Positions 25,843 through 37,068 of a stretch of DNA of 64,000 bases are shown here, one piece after another. This stretch comes from Burkholderiales bacterium (GTDB taxonomy: Bacteria; Pseudomonadota; Gammaproteobacteria; Burkholderiales; Burkholderiaceae_C): the NCBI GenBank assembly GCA_017307865.1, contig JAFKGE010000016.1:158633-222632 (forward strand), in the 5' to 3' direction. Positions within the stretch are counted from its first letter, which is position 1, and every line of letters begins with the position of its first letter. A model generated the notes under the pieces. The model ran no database searches and was not told the DNA's origin. It was given only the letters and a program-made list of their open reading frames with translations. Both the position numbers and the translations under genes were made by a program.

Positions 25843-26631
25843 TCAGCGTTTCGCGCGCCGGTCTGCCGCCTGCACCGTGGTGACGCCGCGCAAGCGCAGC
25901 GCGTACCCTCCCACGTGGCGCAGGTCGGCCGTCTCGATGTCCGCCACCGTGCGTTGGTGGCGCGCCGCCACCTCGGCGGCGGTGCTGGCGAACTGGCTCA
26001 GGCGCTCGGCCAGCACCGGCTCGGCACCCTGGCCCAGCTCGATCGCCGCGCCGCTGGCCAGGTTGGCGTGCCAGTGGCCGCGCGGCTCCAGCTCCAGGCT
26101 GTCGATCGTGGTGTCCAGCGGCGCCAGCAGCGGCTCGAGCGCGCGGTACATGGCCAGCACCGCCGGCGCCTGGCCCTCGGGGCCCAGCAGCGTCGGCAGC
26201 TCCGAGTCGGCGCCATCGAAGTCGGACACCTCGAACACCTTGCCCTGCCCGTCGACCAGGTGCGTGTCGCCCTCGCCCCATTGCGCCACCGGCACGTATT
26301 CGTGCAACTGCACCGCCAGGCGATTGGGAAACTCGCGCCGCACGGTGGCCTTGCGCACCCAGGGCACCTGCTGAAACGCCGCCTGGACGGCGCCCAGATC
26401 GAGCGTGAAGAAATTGCCCGCTAGGCGCGGCTCCACGCTGGCGCGCAGGCTGGCGCGGCTGATGTGCTGGGTGTCGCCGGTCACGGTGATCTGGCCGATG
26501 GTGAACATGGGGTTGCGCAGCACCCACCACAGGCCCGCGGCCACCCCGGCCAGCAGCAGCGCCGACACCAGCACCGCGGTGGTGAAGTTCATCAGCCGCA
26601 CGTCGAAGGGCAGCGCCAGGGACGAACTCAT
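25843..26631 (-). CDS. ftsQ: Cell division protein FtsQ
   Basis: A 262-residue bitopic inner-membrane divisome protein. It has a short cytoplasmic N-terminus, one membrane helix ([20 protein letters not shown]), the POTRA domain ([20 protein letters not shown]) and the beta domain to the end. ATG 26631 overlaps the ddl stop as ATGA, which favours this start over codons inside ddl. Confidence 0.92.
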   Translation of the reverse strand: MSSSLALPFDVRLMNFTTAVLVSALLLAGVAAGLWWVLRNPMFTIGQITVTGDTQHISRASLRASVEPRLAGNFFTLDLGAVQAAFQQVPWVRKATVRREFPNRLAVQLHEYVPVAQWGEGDTHLVDGQGKVFEVSDFDGADSELPTLLGPEGQAPAVLAMYRALEPLLAPLDTTIDSLELEPRGHWHANLASGAAIELGQGAEPVLAERLSQFASTAAEVAARHQRTVADIETADLRHVGGYALRLRGVTTVQAADRRAKR

Positions 26632-27605
26632 TGGTCCCCTCCCGTCGCGTAGTCCAGCCCGGCATCGGCCAGCACCTGCAGGCACAGATCTTCATAACTG
26701 ATGCCCGCCGCCTTGGCCGCCATCGGCACCAGCGAGTGGCCGGTCATGCCGGGCGAGGTGTTGAGCTCCAGCAGCCAGGGCCGGCGCGTGGCGGCGTCGA
26801 TCATCACGTCGAGCCGGCCCCAGCCGCGGCAGCCCAGCAGGCGGTAGGCCTTGAGCACCAGCGCCTGGATGGCGGCCTCCTCGCCGGGCGGCAGGTCGCA
26901 GGGCACGCGGTATTCGGTGACGTCGGTGAAGTACTTGTTCTGGTAGTCGTAGTTGCCCTCGGGCGCCACGATGTGAATCACCGGCAGGGCGCGCGCGCCT
27001 TCGCCCGTGCCCAGGATGGAGCAGGTCACCTCGTCGCCGGCGATGAACTGCTCGCACAGGATGTCGGCGTCCAGCCGGGCGGCGGTGGCCACGGCGGCTT
27101 CCATCTGCTCGGCGCGCGTCACCTTGGTCAGCCCGATCGACGAGCCCTCGCGCGAGGGCTTGACGATCAGCGGCAGGCCCAGCTCGGCCACCACGGCCTG
27201 CAGGCGCGCGGCGTCGTGCGGGCCGCGGTGCAGCAGCACGTGGCGCGGCGTGGGCAGGCCCTCGGCCAGCCACGCGCGCTTGGTCATGATCTTGTCGATG
27301 GCCAGGCTGGAGGCCAGCACGCCGGCGCCGGTGTAGGGAATGCCCAGCAGCTCCAGCGCGCCCTGCACCGTGCCGTCTTCGCCGTAGCGCCCGTGCAGCG
27401 CGATGAAGCAGCGCGCAAAGCCCTGGCGCTTCAACTCGTCCAGCGGCTGCTCGGCCGGATCGAAGGCGTGAGCATCGACCCCGCGCGCGCGCAGCGCCGT
27501 CAGCACACCCCGGCCGGACATCAGCGAAATCTCGCGTTCCGCCGAGCGTCCACCCATCAGCACGGCCACTTTTCCAAGTTGAAGGTCGGGTTGCTGCATG
27601 GTCAT
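26628..27605 (-). CDS. ddl: D-alanine--D-alanine ligase
   Basis: A 325-residue ATP-grasp ligase producing D-Ala-D-Ala for peptidoglycan. It has [77 protein letters not shown], and [21 protein letters not shown] take ATG 27605, whose codon overlaps the murC TGA; GTG 27608 and ATG 27599 are alternatives. Confidence 0.94.
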   Translation of the reverse strand: MTMQQPDLQLGKVAVLMGGRSAEREISLMSGRGVLTALRARGVDAHAFDPAEQPLDELKRQGFARCFIALHGRYGEDGTVQGALELLGIPYTGAGVLASSLAIDKIMTKRAWLAEGLPTPRHVLLHRGPHDAARLQAVVAELGLPLIVKPSREGSSIGLTKVTRAEQMEAAVATAARLDADILCEQFIAGDEVTCSILGTGEGARALPVIHIVAPEGNYDYQNKYFTDVTEYRVPCDLPPGEEAAIQALVLKAYRLLGCRGWGRLDVMIDAATRRPWLLELNTSPGMTGHSLVPMAAKAAGISYEDLCLQVLADAGLDYATGGDQ

Positions 27606-29029
27606 CACGATGCGCCCGAATTATGCTCAGGTTTTTGTAGCAAATCAACGACTTTCGCCGAAATGCCGCCAATCGATCCCGCGCCCATGCACATCACCAC
27701 GTCGCCGCCGCGCACCTGCGCGATCAGCTGCGCGGGCAAGTCCGCCACGTCCGCCACGAAAACCGGTTCCACCTGGCCGGCCACGCGCAGCGCGCGCGCC
27801 AGCGCGCGGCCGTCGGCCGCCACGATGGGCTCCTCGCCGGCGGCGTAGACCTCGGTCAGCAGCACGGCGTCGGCACGGCCGATCACCTTGACGAAATCGT
27901 CGAAGCAGTCGCGCGTGCGGGTGTAGCGATGCGGCTGGAAGGCCAGCACCAGGCGGCGGCCCGGAAACGCGCCGCGCGCCGCAGCCAGCGTGGCCGCCAT
28001 CTCGGCCGGGTGGTGGCCGTAGTCGTCGATCAGGGCAAAGCGCCCGCCGCCCGGGGCAGGCAGTTCGCCATAGCGCTGAAAGCGCCGGCCCACACCCTTG
28101 AACTCGGCCAGCGCCTTTTGCACCGCCGCATCGTCGATGTTCAGCTCCACGGCCACCGCGATGGCCGACAGGGCGTTGAGCACGTTGTGCTCGCCCGCCA
28201 GGTTCAGCACCACCGGCAGGTCGGGCAGCCGCACGCCGTTGCGCCGCCGCACCGTGAAATGCATTTGCCCGGCCACGGCACGCACGTCCACCGCACGCAC
28301 CTGGGCGTCCTCGCCGAAGCCGTAGGTCGTCACCGGCGTGGTGAGCTGGCCCAGGATCTCGCGCACCGCCGGGCTTTCCAGGCACAGGATGGCGGTGCCG
28401 TAGAACGGCAGGCGGCCGAGAAAATCGACGAAGGCCTTTTCCAGCCGGCCGAAGTCGTGGCCGTAGGTCTCCATGTGGTCGGCGTCGATGTTGGTGACCA
28501 CCGCCAGCACGGGCGAGAGATTGAGGAACGAGGCGTCGGACTCGTCGGCCTCGACCACGATGTAGTCGCCCGCGCCCAGCCGCGCGTTGGTGCCGGCGCT
28601 GTTCAGCCGCCCGCCGATGACGAAGGTCGGGTCCAGCCCGGCCTCGGCCAGCACGCTGGCGACCAGGCTGGTGGTGGTCGTCTTGCCGTGGGTGCCGGCA
28701 ATGGCGATGCCCTGCTTGAGGCGCATCAGCTCGGCCAGCATGATGGCGCGCGGCACCACGGGGATGTGACGCGCGCGCGCGGCCAGCACCTCGGGGTTGT
28801 CGGCCTTGACCGCGGTGGAGGTCACCACCGCGTCGGCGCCGGCCACGTGCTCGGCCGCGTGGCCGACGAAGGTCCGGATGCCCAGGCCGGCCAGGCGGCG
28901 CAGCATCGCGCCGTCGGCCAGGTCGGAGCCCGAAACGACGTAGCCCAGGTTGTGCAGCACCTCGGCGATACCGCTCATGCCCGAGCCGCCGATGCCGACG
29001 AAGTGGATGTGGCGGATGGCGTGCTTCAT
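27605..29029 (-). CDS. murC: UDP-N-acetylmuramate--L-alanine ligase
   Basis: A 474-residue Mur ligase adding L-alanine to UDP-MurNAc. It has the N-terminal UDP-binding [20 protein letters not shown], the ATP site [33 protein letters not shown], and the C-terminal [18 protein letters not shown] with [14 protein letters not shown] 29029 overlaps the murG stop as ATGA. Confidence 0.95.
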   Translation of the reverse strand: MKHAIRHIHFVGIGGSGMSGIAEVLHNLGYVVSGSDLADGAMLRRLAGLGIRTFVGHAAEHVAGADAVVTSTAVKADNPEVLAARARHIPVVPRAIMLAELMRLKQGIAIAGTHGKTTTTSLVASVLAEAGLDPTFVIGGRLNSAGTNARLGAGDYIVVEADESDASFLNLSPVLAVVTNIDADHMETYGHDFGRLEKAFVDFLGRLPFYGTAILCLESPAVREILGQLTTPVTTYGFGEDAQVRAVDVRAVAGQMHFTVRRRNGVRLPDLPVVLNLAGEHNVLNALSAIAVAVELNIDDAAVQKALAEFKGVGRRFQRYGELPAPGGGRFALIDDYGHHPAEMAATLAAARGAFPGRRLVLAFQPHRYTRTRDCFDDFVKVIGRADAVLLTEVYAAGEEPIVAADGRALARALRVAGQVEPVFVADVADLPAQLIAQVRGGDVVMCMGAGSIGGISAKVVDLLQKPEHNSGAS

Positions 29030-30180
29030 GCGGCCAGTTCCTCGCACGCGGCCACGATCTCGCGCGTGGCCGTCAGTTTTTGCATGGTTTTGGCCTTCAG
29101 CGCCCGCTGCAACAGCGCGGGACGCTTCATTTTTTGTAGTATTCCCATCAGTCTCTCGGCCGTCAGGTCGGCCTGCTGAACCAGCCAGCCCGCGTCCTGA
29201 TCGACCAGAAAGCGCGCGTTGCTCGTCTGGTGGTCGTCCACCGCGTGCGGAAAGGGCACGAACAGCGCGGCGGCGCCCACGGCGGCGATCTCGCTCACGG
29301 TGGTGGCGCCGGCGCGGCAAATCACCAGGTCGGCATCGGCATAGGCCTGGGCCATGTCGTCGATGAAGGGGCGCAGCTCGGCCTCGACGCCCGCCGCGTG
29401 GTAGTTGGCGCGCAGGGCGTCGATCTGCTTGGCGCCGCTTTGATGCACCACCATCGGCCGGCTGGCGGCCGGCAGGCGCGCCAGCGCCTGCGGCACCACG
29501 CTATTGAGCGCCTGCGCGCCCAGGCTGCCGCCCACCACCAGCAGGCGCAGCGGCCCGCTGCGGCCGGCAAAGCGCGTGGCCGGGTCGGGCACCCGCGTGA
29601 ACTCGGCGCGCAGCGGGTTGCCCACCCACTGCACGCGCCGCGCCTTGGCCAGCACGCCCGGAAAGGCCGTGAACACGCGGTCGGCAACGCCGGCCAGCAG
29701 CTTGTTGACCAGGCCCGCCACCGAGTTCTGCTCGTGCAGCACCAGCGGCTTGTTCAGCGCCACGCCCATCAGCGCGCCGGGGAAGGTGATGTAGCCACCC
29801 AGGCCCACCAGCACGTCGGGACGCACGCGGCGCAGCACGCCGATGCTTTGCCAGAACGCCCGCAGCAGGCGCAGCGGCAGCAGGGTCAGCGTCAGCGGCC
29901 CCTTGCCGCGCACGCCGCCGAAGGCGATGGGCTCGAAGGCGAAACCGCGCGGCGGCACCAGTTGCTGCTCCATGCTGCCCGGCGCGCCCAGCCAGTGCAC
30001 GCGCCAGCCGCCTTCGCGCAGGGCCTCGGCCACGGCCAGGCCCGGGAAGATGTGCCCCCCCGTGCCGCCAGCCATGACAAGAGCGCAGAAATGGCCCCCA
30101 CGCTCCCCCGCTGCGCTTGGGTAGCGCCCCCCCGAGGGGGCCCTCGTGCCTTCGGGCGGCCGTGCGGCGCTCATCGTCAT
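29026..30180 (-). CDS. murG: UDP-GlcNAc transferase MurG with repeat-derived N-terminus
   Basis: A 384-residue GT28 glycosyltransferase making lipid II. The glycine-rich [55 protein letters not shown] and [20 protein letters not shown] are all present. Unusually, ~35 residues precede the first Rossmann strand (for example [20 protein letters not shown]). They are encoded by a copy of the CCCCCGAGGGGG dispersed repeat at 30089-30174. ATG 30180 overlaps the ftsW stop, which supports this start even though the extension is foreign. Confidence 0.92.
   Translation of the reverse strand: MTMSAARPPEGTRAPSGGRYPSAAGERGGHFCALVMAGGTGGHIFPGLAVAEALREGGWRVHWLGAPGSMEQQLVPPRGFAFEPIAFGGVRGKGPLTLTLLPLRLLRAFWQSIGVLRRVRPDVLVGLGGYITFPGALMGVALNKPLVLHEQNSVAGLVNKLLAGVADRVFTAFPGVLAKARRVQWVGNPLRAEFTRVPDPATRFAGRSGPLRLLVVGGSLGAQALNSVVPQALARLPAASRPMVVHQSGAKQIDALRANYHAAGVEAELRPFIDDMAQAYADADLVICRAGATTVSEIAAVGAAALFVPFPHAVDDHQTSNARFLVDQDAGWLVQQADLTAERLMGILQKMKRPALLQRALKAKTMQKLTATREIVAACEELAA
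30089..30174 (-). repeat. CCCCCGAGGGGG-type dispersed repeat at the murG 5' end
   Basis: It contains GGCCCCCACGCT, a CCCCCCCGAGGGGGCCC palindrome and a CTTCGGGCGGCC end, the same layout as the copies in rsmH (39103-39276) and uvrA (60083-60160). It is translated in-frame as MurG residues about 3-30. Confidence 0.85.
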
Positions 30181-31445
30181 GCGCGGCCTCCGCGCATCAG
30201 CTGGCGATTCTCAGCATCCACCCGCATCACGATGGCGATCGCCACCAGATTGGCCATGATGGCCGAGCCGCCGTAGCTCATGAAGGGCAGCGTCAGGCCC
30301 TTGGTGGGCAGCGCGCCCAGGTTGACGCCGATGTTGATGAAGGCCTGAAAGCCCAGCCACAGGCCCACGCCCTGCGCCACCAGGCCCGAGAACACGCGGT
30401 CCAGCGCGATCGCCTGCCGCCCGATGCCCATGATGCGGCGCGTGAGCCAGAAGAACAGGAAGATCACGCAGGTCAGGCCGACCAGGCCGAATTCCTCGCC
30501 GATGACCGACAGCAGGAAGTCGGTGTGCGCCTCCGGCAGCCAGTGCAGCTTCTCGATGCTGCCGCCCAGGCCCACGCCGAAGACCTCGCCACGGCCGATG
30601 GCGATCAGCGCGTGCGACAGCTGGTAGCCCTTGCCCAGCGCATGGTCCTCGCTGAACGGGTCGAGGTAGGCGAAGATGCGCGCGCGCCGCCACGGCGAGG
30701 TCCAGATCATGGCGGCGAAGGCCACCACCAGGATGGTCGCGATGACGAAGAACATGCGCGCGTTGACGCCGCCGAGGAACAGGATGCCCATGGCGATCAC
30801 CGCGATCACCATGAAGGCGCCCATGTCGGGCTGCGCCAGCAGCAGCGAACCCACCACCGCAATGGCCGCCGCCATCGGCAGCACGGCGCGGAAAAAGCGC
30901 TCCTTGACCTCCATCTTGCGCACCATGTAGTCGGACGCGTAGAGCAGGATGGCGATCTTGGCCAGTTCCGAGGGCTGGAAGTTGATCGGCCCGAAGCCGA
31001 TCCAGCGGCGCGCGCCGTTGACCACGCTGCCGACGTGCGGGATGAGCACCGCGATCAGCAGCGCCAGCGAGACCAGGAACAGCGGCCGCGCCATCTTCTC
31101 CCACCAGTCCATGCGCACCTGGAAAGCCACCAGCGCCGCCAGCAGCGACAGCGCGATCCACATCGCATGCCGTCCCACGAAGTGATAGGGCGAGTAGCGG
31201 GCGAAGCGCGGGTTGTCGGGCAGCGCGATGCTGGCCGAATACACCATCACGATGCCGAAGGCCAGCAGCGCCACGCAGACCCAGATCAGCGCCTGGTCGA
31301 AACCGAGCACGCGCGAGGGCGTGCTGGTGGTGCGCGCGAACTCGCTGCCGCTGATGCGCACCGGCAGTTCGCCCTCGCGCGCGGCGTCGGCGCGGCGCCG
31401 CTTGCCGCCGGCCAGGCTGGTCAGCTTTCCAACGACTGCGCTCAT
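30177..31445 (-). CDS. ftsW: Peptidoglycan glycosyltransferase FtsW
   Basis: A 422-residue SEDS-family polymerase acting with FtsI at the septum. About ten membrane helices are visible, with [21 protein letters not shown], the [20 protein letters not shown] segment and [20 protein letters not shown], all SEDS hallmarks. ATG 31445 overlaps the murD stop. The cytoplasmic N-terminus of ~50 residues is charged. Confidence 0.94.
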   Translation of the reverse strand: MSAVVGKLTSLAGGKRRRADAAREGELPVRISGSEFARTTSTPSRVLGFDQALIWVCVALLAFGIVMVYSASIALPDNPRFARYSPYHFVGRHAMWIALSLLAALVAFQVRMDWWEKMARPLFLVSLALLIAVLIPHVGSVVNGARRWIGFGPINFQPSELAKIAILLYASDYMVRKMEVKERFFRAVLPMAAAIAVVGSLLLAQPDMGAFMVIAVIAMGILFLGGVNARMFFVIATILVVAFAAMIWTSPWRRARIFAYLDPFSEDHALGKGYQLSHALIAIGRGEVFGVGLGGSIEKLHWLPEAHTDFLLSVIGEEFGLVGLTCVIFLFFWLTRRIMGIGRQAIALDRVFSGLVAQGVGLWLGFQAFINIGVNLGALPTKGLTLPFMSYGGSAIMANLVAIAIVMRVDAENRQLMRGGRA

Positions 31446-32974
31446 GACATCGCCTCCAGTTCGACGCCGGCGTCGCGCGCCAGCGCCGTGACGGCGGCGC
31501 GAAACACCTCGGCGCGCTGGGCGTAGTCGCGGAACATGTCGAAGCTGGCGCAGGCCGGCGACAGCAGCACCGCATCGCCCGGCTGCGCCTGCGCCCGCGC
31601 CTGGGCCACGGCGTCTTCCAGGGTCGCGGCCGAGGCCAGCGGCACGCCGCCCCCTTGCAGCGCCTGGCCGATGGCCGGGCCGTCGCGTCCGATCAGGATC
31701 ACCGCGCGGGCAAAGCGCGCCACCGGATCGGCCAGCGGACTGAAGTCCTGCCCCTTGCCGTCGCCACCCAAAATAACGACCACGCGGCGCTCGGCGCCCA
31801 GGCCCTGCAGCGCGGCCGCGGTGGCGCCCACGTTGGTGCCCTTGCTGTCGTCGAAATACTCCACGCCGTCCAGCACGCCGATCGACTCGACGCGGTGCGG
31901 CTCGCCGCGGTACTCGCGCAGGCCATACAGCATGGGGCCCAGCGCGCAGCCGCAGCCGCAGCCGACGGCCAGCGCCAGCGCGGCCAGCGCGTTGACCGCG
32001 TTGTGCCGGCCGCGAATGCGCAGCGCGCCCTCGGGCATCAGGCGCTGCAGGTGCAGCTCGGGCTCGGCATCCTTGCGGCGGCGCTGGGTCTCGTCGGCCT
32101 CCAGCGCGCGCACCAGCCAGGCCATGCCGCCGACCAACTCGATGCCGAAGTCGCCCGGCGCCGTCGGCATGCCGGCACCAAAGCTGATCACGTTGCGGGC
32201 CGGCGGGCGCGGGCCCTTCACCGCCTTGGCCGCGGGCGCCGGGCGCATGGCGGCCACCCGCGGATCGTCGCGGTTGAGCACCATGGTGGCCGCGGCGCCG
32301 AACACCTTGGCCTTGGCCGCGGCATAGGCCGCCATGTCGCCGTGCCAGTCCAGATGGTCTTGCGTGATGTTGAGCACCACCGCGGCCGTCGGCTCGAAGG
32401 CGTGCGCGGCGTCCAGCTGAAAGCTCGACAGCTCCAGCACCCAGACCTCGGGCAGGGCCTGGGCGTCCAGGCCCTGCGCCAGCGTGTCGAGCAGGCTGGG
32501 GCCGATGTTGCCGGCCACCGCCACGCTTTTGCCGGCGCGCTGCACCAGCTGCCCGGTGAGCGCGGTCACCGTGGTCTTGCCGTTGGTGCCGGTCACCGCC
32601 AGCACCGCCGGCGCGTAGTGCTGCTCGGTGCGCAGCTGGGCCAGCGCCTGGCTGAACAGGTCGAGCTCGCCGCCCACGGGCAGCGCGCGCTCCTGCGCCG
32701 CCGCCATCAGGTCCGCCAGGCCGGCCGGCGCCAGGCCCGGACTGCGGTAGATCGCGCGCAGCGAGGCGTCGTCCAGCAGCGCCGCCGTCAGCGGCCCGGC
32801 GACGAAGCGGGCCTCGGGCACCGACTCGCGCAGCAGGGCCAGTTGCGGCGGCTGCTCGCGCGTGTCGGCCACCGTCACCCGCGCGCCCTGGCGGGCGCAC
32901 CAGCGCGCCATCGCCAGGCCGGACTGGCCCAGGCCCAGGATGAGCACGTGCAGATCGGTGAACAGGCCGGTCAT
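31442..32974 (-). CDS. murD: UDP-N-acetylmuramoylalanine--D-glutamate ligase
   Basis: A 510-residue Mur ligase adding D-glutamate. It has the N-terminal [20 protein letters not shown], the ATP loop [55 protein letters not shown] and [21 protein letters not shown] near the C-terminus. It is longer than E. coli MurD (438), mainly through inserts around residues 235-300 ([12 protein letters not shown] and [20 protein letters not shown]). It lies 4 bp after the mraY stop. Confidence 0.94.
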   Translation of the reverse strand: MTGLFTDLHVLILGLGQSGLAMARWCARQGARVTVADTREQPPQLALLRESVPEARFVAGPLTAALLDDASLRAIYRSPGLAPAGLADLMAAAQERALPVGGELDLFSQALAQLRTEQHYAPAVLAVTGTNGKTTVTALTGQLVQRAGKSVAVAGNIGPSLLDTLAQGLDAQALPEVWVLELSSFQLDAAHAFEPTAAVVLNITQDHLDWHGDMAAYAAAKAKVFGAAATMVLNRDDPRVAAMRPAPAAKAVKGPRPPARNVISFGAGMPTAPGDFGIELVGGMAWLVRALEADETQRRRKDAEPELHLQRLMPEGALRIRGRHNAVNALAALALAVGCGCGCALGPMLYGLREYRGEPHRVESIGVLDGVEYFDDSKGTNVGATAAALQGLGAERRVVVILGGDGKGQDFSPLADPVARFARAVILIGRDGPAIGQALQGGGVPLASAATLEDAVAQARAQAQPGDAVLLSPACASFDMFRDYAQRAEVFRAAVTALARDAGVELEAMS

Positions 32975-32978
32975 CGCG

Positions 32979-34157
32979 TCACCTCAGCTTGAGCGATGAC
33001 AGCCCCACCAGGCACAGCAGCATGGTGATGATCCAGAAGCGCACCACGACTTGGGTCTCGGCCCAGCCGCTCTTCTCGAAGTGGTGGTGCAGCGGCGCCA
33101 TCTTGAGCAGGCGCCTGCCCTCGCCGTAGCGGCGCTTGGTGAACTTGAACCAGCTCACCTGGGCCATGACCGAGATGGCCTCGACCACGAAGATGCCGCC
33201 CATGATGGCCAGCACGATCTCCTGGCGCACGATGACCGCTATCGTTCCGAGAGCGCCGCCGAGCGCCAGCGCGCCCACGTCGCCCATGAAGACCTGGGCC
33301 GGGTGGGCGTTGAACCACAGGAAGGCCAGGCCCGCGCCGGCCATGGCGGCGCAGAAGATGAGCAGCTCGCCGGTGCCGGGAATGTGCGGAAACAGCAGGT
33401 ACTTGGCGTAGAACGCATTGCCCGTGACATAGGCGAACACGCCCAGCGCCGAGCCGACCATGATCACCGGCATGATGGCCAGGCCGTCCAACCCGTCGGT
33501 CAGGTTGACGGCATTGCTGGAACCGACGATGACCAGGTAGCTCAGGATCACGAAGCCCAGCACGCCCAGCGGGTAGCTGACCTCCTTGAAGAAGGGCACC
33601 AGCAGGCCGGCCGCGTGCGGCAGGTCGACCGAGAAGCCCGAGCCGACCCATTGCGTGAACAGCTCCCAGGCGCGCACGTTGGTGCCCTCGGAGATGCTGA
33701 ACACCAGCGAGAACGCGGCCAGGCCGCCGATCAGCGACTGCCAGAAATACTTTTCGCGCGAGCGCATGCCCTCCGGGTCCTTGCGCACCACCTTGCGCCA
33801 GTCGTCCACCCAGCCGATGGCGCCGAAGCCCAGCGTCACCAGCATCACGATCCAGATGAAGCGGTTGGACAGATCGGCCCACAGCAGCACCGACACCACG
33901 ATGGCGATCAGGATCAGCACGCCACCCATGGTGGGCGTGCCGCTCTTGACCAGGTGGCTCTGCATGGCGTAGCCCCGCACCGGCTGGCCGATCTTCAGCG
34001 CGGTCAGCTTGCGGATCACCCAGGGCCCCGCCACGATGCCGATCAGCAGCGCCGTCATGGCCGCCATCACGGCGCGAAAGGTGAGGTACTGGAAGACCCG
34101 GAAGTACCCCAGCTCGGGCGACATCCGTTGCAGCCAGGCGGCCAGCTCAAGCAGCAT
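32979..34157 (-). CDS. mraY: Phospho-N-acetylmuramoyl-pentapeptide-transferase
   Basis: A 392-residue polytopic membrane enzyme making lipid I. It shows the family signatures [19 protein letters not shown], the [20 protein letters not shown] aspartate motif, [20 protein letters not shown] and [19 protein letters not shown]. The start overlaps the murF end by 11 bp. Confidence 0.96.
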   Translation of the reverse strand: MLLELAAWLQRMSPELGYFRVFQYLTFRAVMAAMTALLIGIVAGPWVIRKLTALKIGQPVRGYAMQSHLVKSGTPTMGGVLILIAIVVSVLLWADLSNRFIWIVMLVTLGFGAIGWVDDWRKVVRKDPEGMRSREKYFWQSLIGGLAAFSLVFSISEGTNVRAWELFTQWVGSGFSVDLPHAAGLLVPFFKEVSYPLGVLGFVILSYLVIVGSSNAVNLTDGLDGLAIMPVIMVGSALGVFAYVTGNAFYAKYLLFPHIPGTGELLIFCAAMAGAGLAFLWFNAHPAQVFMGDVGALALGGALGTIAVIVRQEIVLAIMGGIFVVEAISVMAQVSWFKFTKRRYGEGRRLLKMAPLHHHFEKSGWAETQVVVRFWIITMLLCLVGLSSLKLR

Positions 34158-35565
34158 GGGCGCCCTCCGTCGTCGATTCCCTGGCCTGCGTGAGGGCCTC
34201 GACCACGCGCTCCATGCGCATGAAGCGCGAGCCCTTGACGGCCACGCTGGCGCACTGGCCGAGATGCGTGCGCACGGCCGCCGTCAGGCGCTCGACGTCG
34301 TCGAAATGACTGCCGCCGAAGGCCATGGCGGCGTGGATGGCCAGGTTGCCGTGCGCCAGCAGATGATCGATGCCGCGCGTGCGGGCATAGGCGCCCACCT
34401 CGGCGTGAAAGGCCGGCCCCTGCGCGCCCACCTCGCCCATGTCGCCCAGCACCAGCAGGCGCGGGCCCGGCAGCTCGGCCAGCACGTCGATCAGCGCGCG
34501 CACCGAGTCGGGGTTGGCGTTGTAGGTGTCGTCGATCAGCGTCAGCGCGCGGCCGTGCCAGCGCAGCAGCACGGTGCGCGAGCGGCCGCGCACCGGACGA
34601 AACGCGCTCAGGCCCTGGGCCAGCGCCGCCAGCGGCGCGCCCGCGGCCTGCGCGCAGGCCAGAGCGGCCAAGGCGTTGCGCAGGTTGTGGCGGCCGGCCA
34701 CGTGCAGCTCGAAGGCGAGCGGGCCGGCCGGCGTGGCGGCCTCGGCCTGCCAATGGTCGAGCTGCCAGCGCGCCTGCGTCAGGGCAACCTGCGCACCCGC
34801 GGCCGCGTCGCCGAACAGGCATTGCCGGCGCCCACCGGCCAGCGCCTGCCACACGCCGGTGTACGCCTCGCCGGCCGGGAACACCGCCACGCCATCGGCG
34901 CCGAGCTGCGACAGCACCGCACCGTTCTCGCGCGCCACCGCTTCCACCGTGGCCATGAACTCCTGGTGCTCGCGCTGCGCGTTGTTGACCAGCGCCACGG
35001 TGGGCTGGGCGATGGCCGCCAGGTGGGCGATCTCGCCCGGATGGTTCATGCCCAGTTCGACCACCGCCACCTGGGTGGCCGGCCGCAGGCGCAGCAGGGT
35101 CAGTGGCAGGCCGATGTCGTTGTTGAAGTTGCCCTCGGTGGCCAGCGCCGCCTCGCCCTGCCAGGCGCGCAGCATGGCGGCGATCATCTGCGTCACCGTG
35201 GTCTTGCCATTGCTGCCGGTGACGGCGATCAGGGGCCCGGCAAAGCGCTGGCGCCAGGCCTGCGCCAGTTCGCCCAGCGCCACGCGCGCGTCGGGCACCA
35301 GGATGCCCGGCAGGCCGCTGGCGGCCAGTTCGGCCTGGGCCGCGGCGTCGCACAGCACGGCGGCGGCGCCCTTGGCCGCCGCCTCGCCCAGAAACTGCGT
35401 GGCGTCGAAGTGCTCGCCCTTGAGGGCCACGAACAAGTCGCCCGCCTGCAGGCTGCGCGTGTCGCTGTGCACGCGCGCGATGCACACCGCGCCGTCGCCC
35501 AGCACGCGGGCGTGGGACAGGGTGCGCGCCGCGTCGGCCAGGGGCCATTGCATCGATGCACTCAT
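34147..35565 (-). CDS. murF: UDP-MurNAc-tripeptide--D-alanyl-D-alanine ligase
   Basis: A 472-residue Mur ligase. It has [20 protein letters not shown] in the UDP-binding domain, the ATP loop [38 protein letters not shown] and [23 protein letters not shown] 35565 overlaps the murE stop as ATGA. Confidence 0.95.
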   Translation of the reverse strand: MSASMQWPLADAARTLSHARVLGDGAVCIARVHSDTRSLQAGDLFVALKGEHFDATQFLGEAAAKGAAAVLCDAAAQAELAASGLPGILVPDARVALGELAQAWRQRFAGPLIAVTGSNGKTTVTQMIAAMLRAWQGEAALATEGNFNNDIGLPLTLLRLRPATQVAVVELGMNHPGEIAHLAAIAQPTVALVNNAQREHQEFMATVEAVARENGAVLSQLGADGVAVFPAGEAYTGVWQALAGGRRQCLFGDAAAGAQVALTQARWQLDHWQAEAATPAGPLAFELHVAGRHNLRNALAALACAQAAGAPLAALAQGLSAFRPVRGRSRTVLLRWHGRALTLIDDTYNANPDSVRALIDVLAELPGPRLLVLGDMGEVGAQGPAFHAEVGAYARTRGIDHLLAHGNLAIHAAMAFGGSHFDDVERLTAAVRTHLGQCASVAVKGSRFMRMERVVEALTQARESTTEGAHAA

Positions 35566-37067
35566 GCCGCGGCCCCCTCGGTCCGGCGCGCGGCCAAGGC
35601 CTGGCGCGCCTGCACCTGATCGGAGAACGGCGTCTTCACGCCACCCGCGTCCTGATAGTCCTCGTGGCCCTTGCCGGCGATCAGCACCACGTCGCGGGCG
35701 TCGGCCTGCGCCACGGCCAGGGCAATGGCGCGGGCGCGGTCCGGCTCGACCTGCACGGCGGCGCCGCGCTGCACCCCGCGCAGGATGTCGTCGATGATGG
35801 CCTGGGGCGACTCCAGCCGCGGGTTGTCGCTGGTCACCACCACGCGATCGGCGCCGGCCTGCACGGCCGCGCCCATCAACGGGCGCTTGCGGGCGTCGCG
35901 GTTGCCGCCGCAGCCGAACACGCCCCACAGGCGGCCGCCGCGCTCGGCGGCCAGCGGGCGCAGCGCGGCCAGGGCCTTGTCCAGCGCGTCGGGCGTGTGG
36001 GCGTAGTCGACCACCACCAGCGGCGCGGCGCGCTCGCCCGCCGGGGTCACGCGCTCCATGCGGCCGGGCACGGCGGGCAGGTCGGCGCACACGCGGGTCG
36101 CGTCGGCCAGCGGCACGCCCAGCGCGCGCAGCGCCGCCAGCACGCCCAGCAGGTTGGAGACGTTGTATTCGCCCACCAGGACGGTATCCAGCACCTGCGC
36201 TTGCGCGCCCTCACGCAGCGTCCAGCGCAGGCCGTGCGCGCCGTAGCCCACGTCCTGCGCCTGCAGGCGCGCCGCTTGGTGCAGCGACACCGTCCACACG
36301 TCCAGCCCGCGCGCGCGGCAGTGCTCGGCCAGCGGCGCGCCGCGCGGATCGTCGAGGTTGATCACCGCCGCCTGCAGGCCGGGCCAGTCGAACAGCGCCG
36401 CCTTGGCCGCCCAGTAGGCGTCCATGCTGCCGTGGTAGTCCAGGTGATCCTGCGTCAGGTTGGTGAACAGGGCCACGCGGATGGCGGTGCCATCCAGCCG
36501 GTGCTCGACGATGCCGATGGACGAGGCCTCCATCACGCAGGAGCGCACGCCCGCGTCCACGAACTCGCGCAGGCTGCACTGCAGCAGCACCGGGTCGGGC
36601 GTGGTCAGGCCGGTGGTCTGCAGGCGATCGGGCAGACCCACGCCCAAAGTGCCCACCAGCCCGCTCGGGGAAAGCGCGGGCAGCTTCAATTTCGATAGCG
36701 CCCAGGCCAGCCACCAGGCCGACGAGGTCTTGCCGTTGGTGCCCGTGACGGCGACCACGTTGAGCGCCTGCGAGGGCTGTTCATAGTACGCGGCGGCAAT
36801 CGGCCCGCTGGCCGCCTTGAGGGCCGGATAGGCGGCCACCTGGGGCTGGTCGAAGCCAAAGGCCTCGGCGCCCGCGCGCTCCACCAGGCAGGCCGTGGCG
36901 CCCTGGGCCAGCGCCGCGCCGACGAAGCGCCGGCCGTCGGTGGCCGCGCCCGGCCAGGCGATGAAGCCGTCGCCCGGCCGGATCTGGCGGCTGTCGGTGT
37001 GCAGGCGCCCGCGCACGTGCTGGTGCAGCCAGCGCGCGGCATCCTGGGGCGTGTGCAGCGGCGTCAT
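35562..37067 (-). CDS. murE: UDP-MurNAc-dipeptide--2,6-diaminopimelate ligase
   Basis: A 501-residue Mur ligase. It has TDSRQIRPGDGFIAWPGAAT, the ATP loop [37 protein letters not shown] and GCGGNRDARKRPLMGAA. The C-terminal TSDNPRLESPQ carries DNPR, the specificity motif for meso-diaminopimelate, which matches the dapF gene at 50496-51413. It lies 1 bp from ftsI. Confidence 0.95.
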   Translation of the reverse strand: MTPLHTPQDAARWLHQHVRGRLHTDSRQIRPGDGFIAWPGAATDGRRFVGAALAQGATACLVERAGAEAFGFDQPQVAAYPALKAASGPIAAAYYEQPSQALNVVAVTGTNGKTSSAWWLAWALSKLKLPALSPSGLVGTLGVGLPDRLQTTGLTTPDPVLLQCSLREFVDAGVRSCVMEASSIGIVEHRLDGTAIRVALFTNLTQDHLDYHGSMDAYWAAKAALFDWPGLQAAVINLDDPRGAPLAEHCRARGLDVWTVSLHQAARLQAQDVGYGAHGLRWTLREGAQAQVLDTVLVGEYNVSNLLGVLAALRALGVPLADATRVCADLPAVPGRMERVTPAGERAAPLVVVDYAHTPDALDKALAALRPLAAERGGRLWGVFGCGGNRDARKRPLMGAAVQAGADRVVVTSDNPRLESPQAIIDDILRGVQRGAAVQVEPDRARAIALAVAQADARDVVLIAGKGHEDYQDAGGVKTPFSDQVQARQALAARRTEGAAA

Positions 37068-37068
37068 G

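Noticed and set aside
29100..29145. Resemblance of the murG 3' region (AATACTACAAAAAATGAAGC) to the ATAGCTGC repeat
   Set aside because: The encoded residues [17 protein letters not shown] fit the normal MurG C-terminal helix without a gap, so native coding sequence explains it; the core GCGCTTG is absent.
30177..32900. Apparent MurD-FtsW fusion protein on the minus strand
   Set aside because: The N-terminal part is murD in a shifted frame; FtsW begins at ATG 31445 with the standard overlap.
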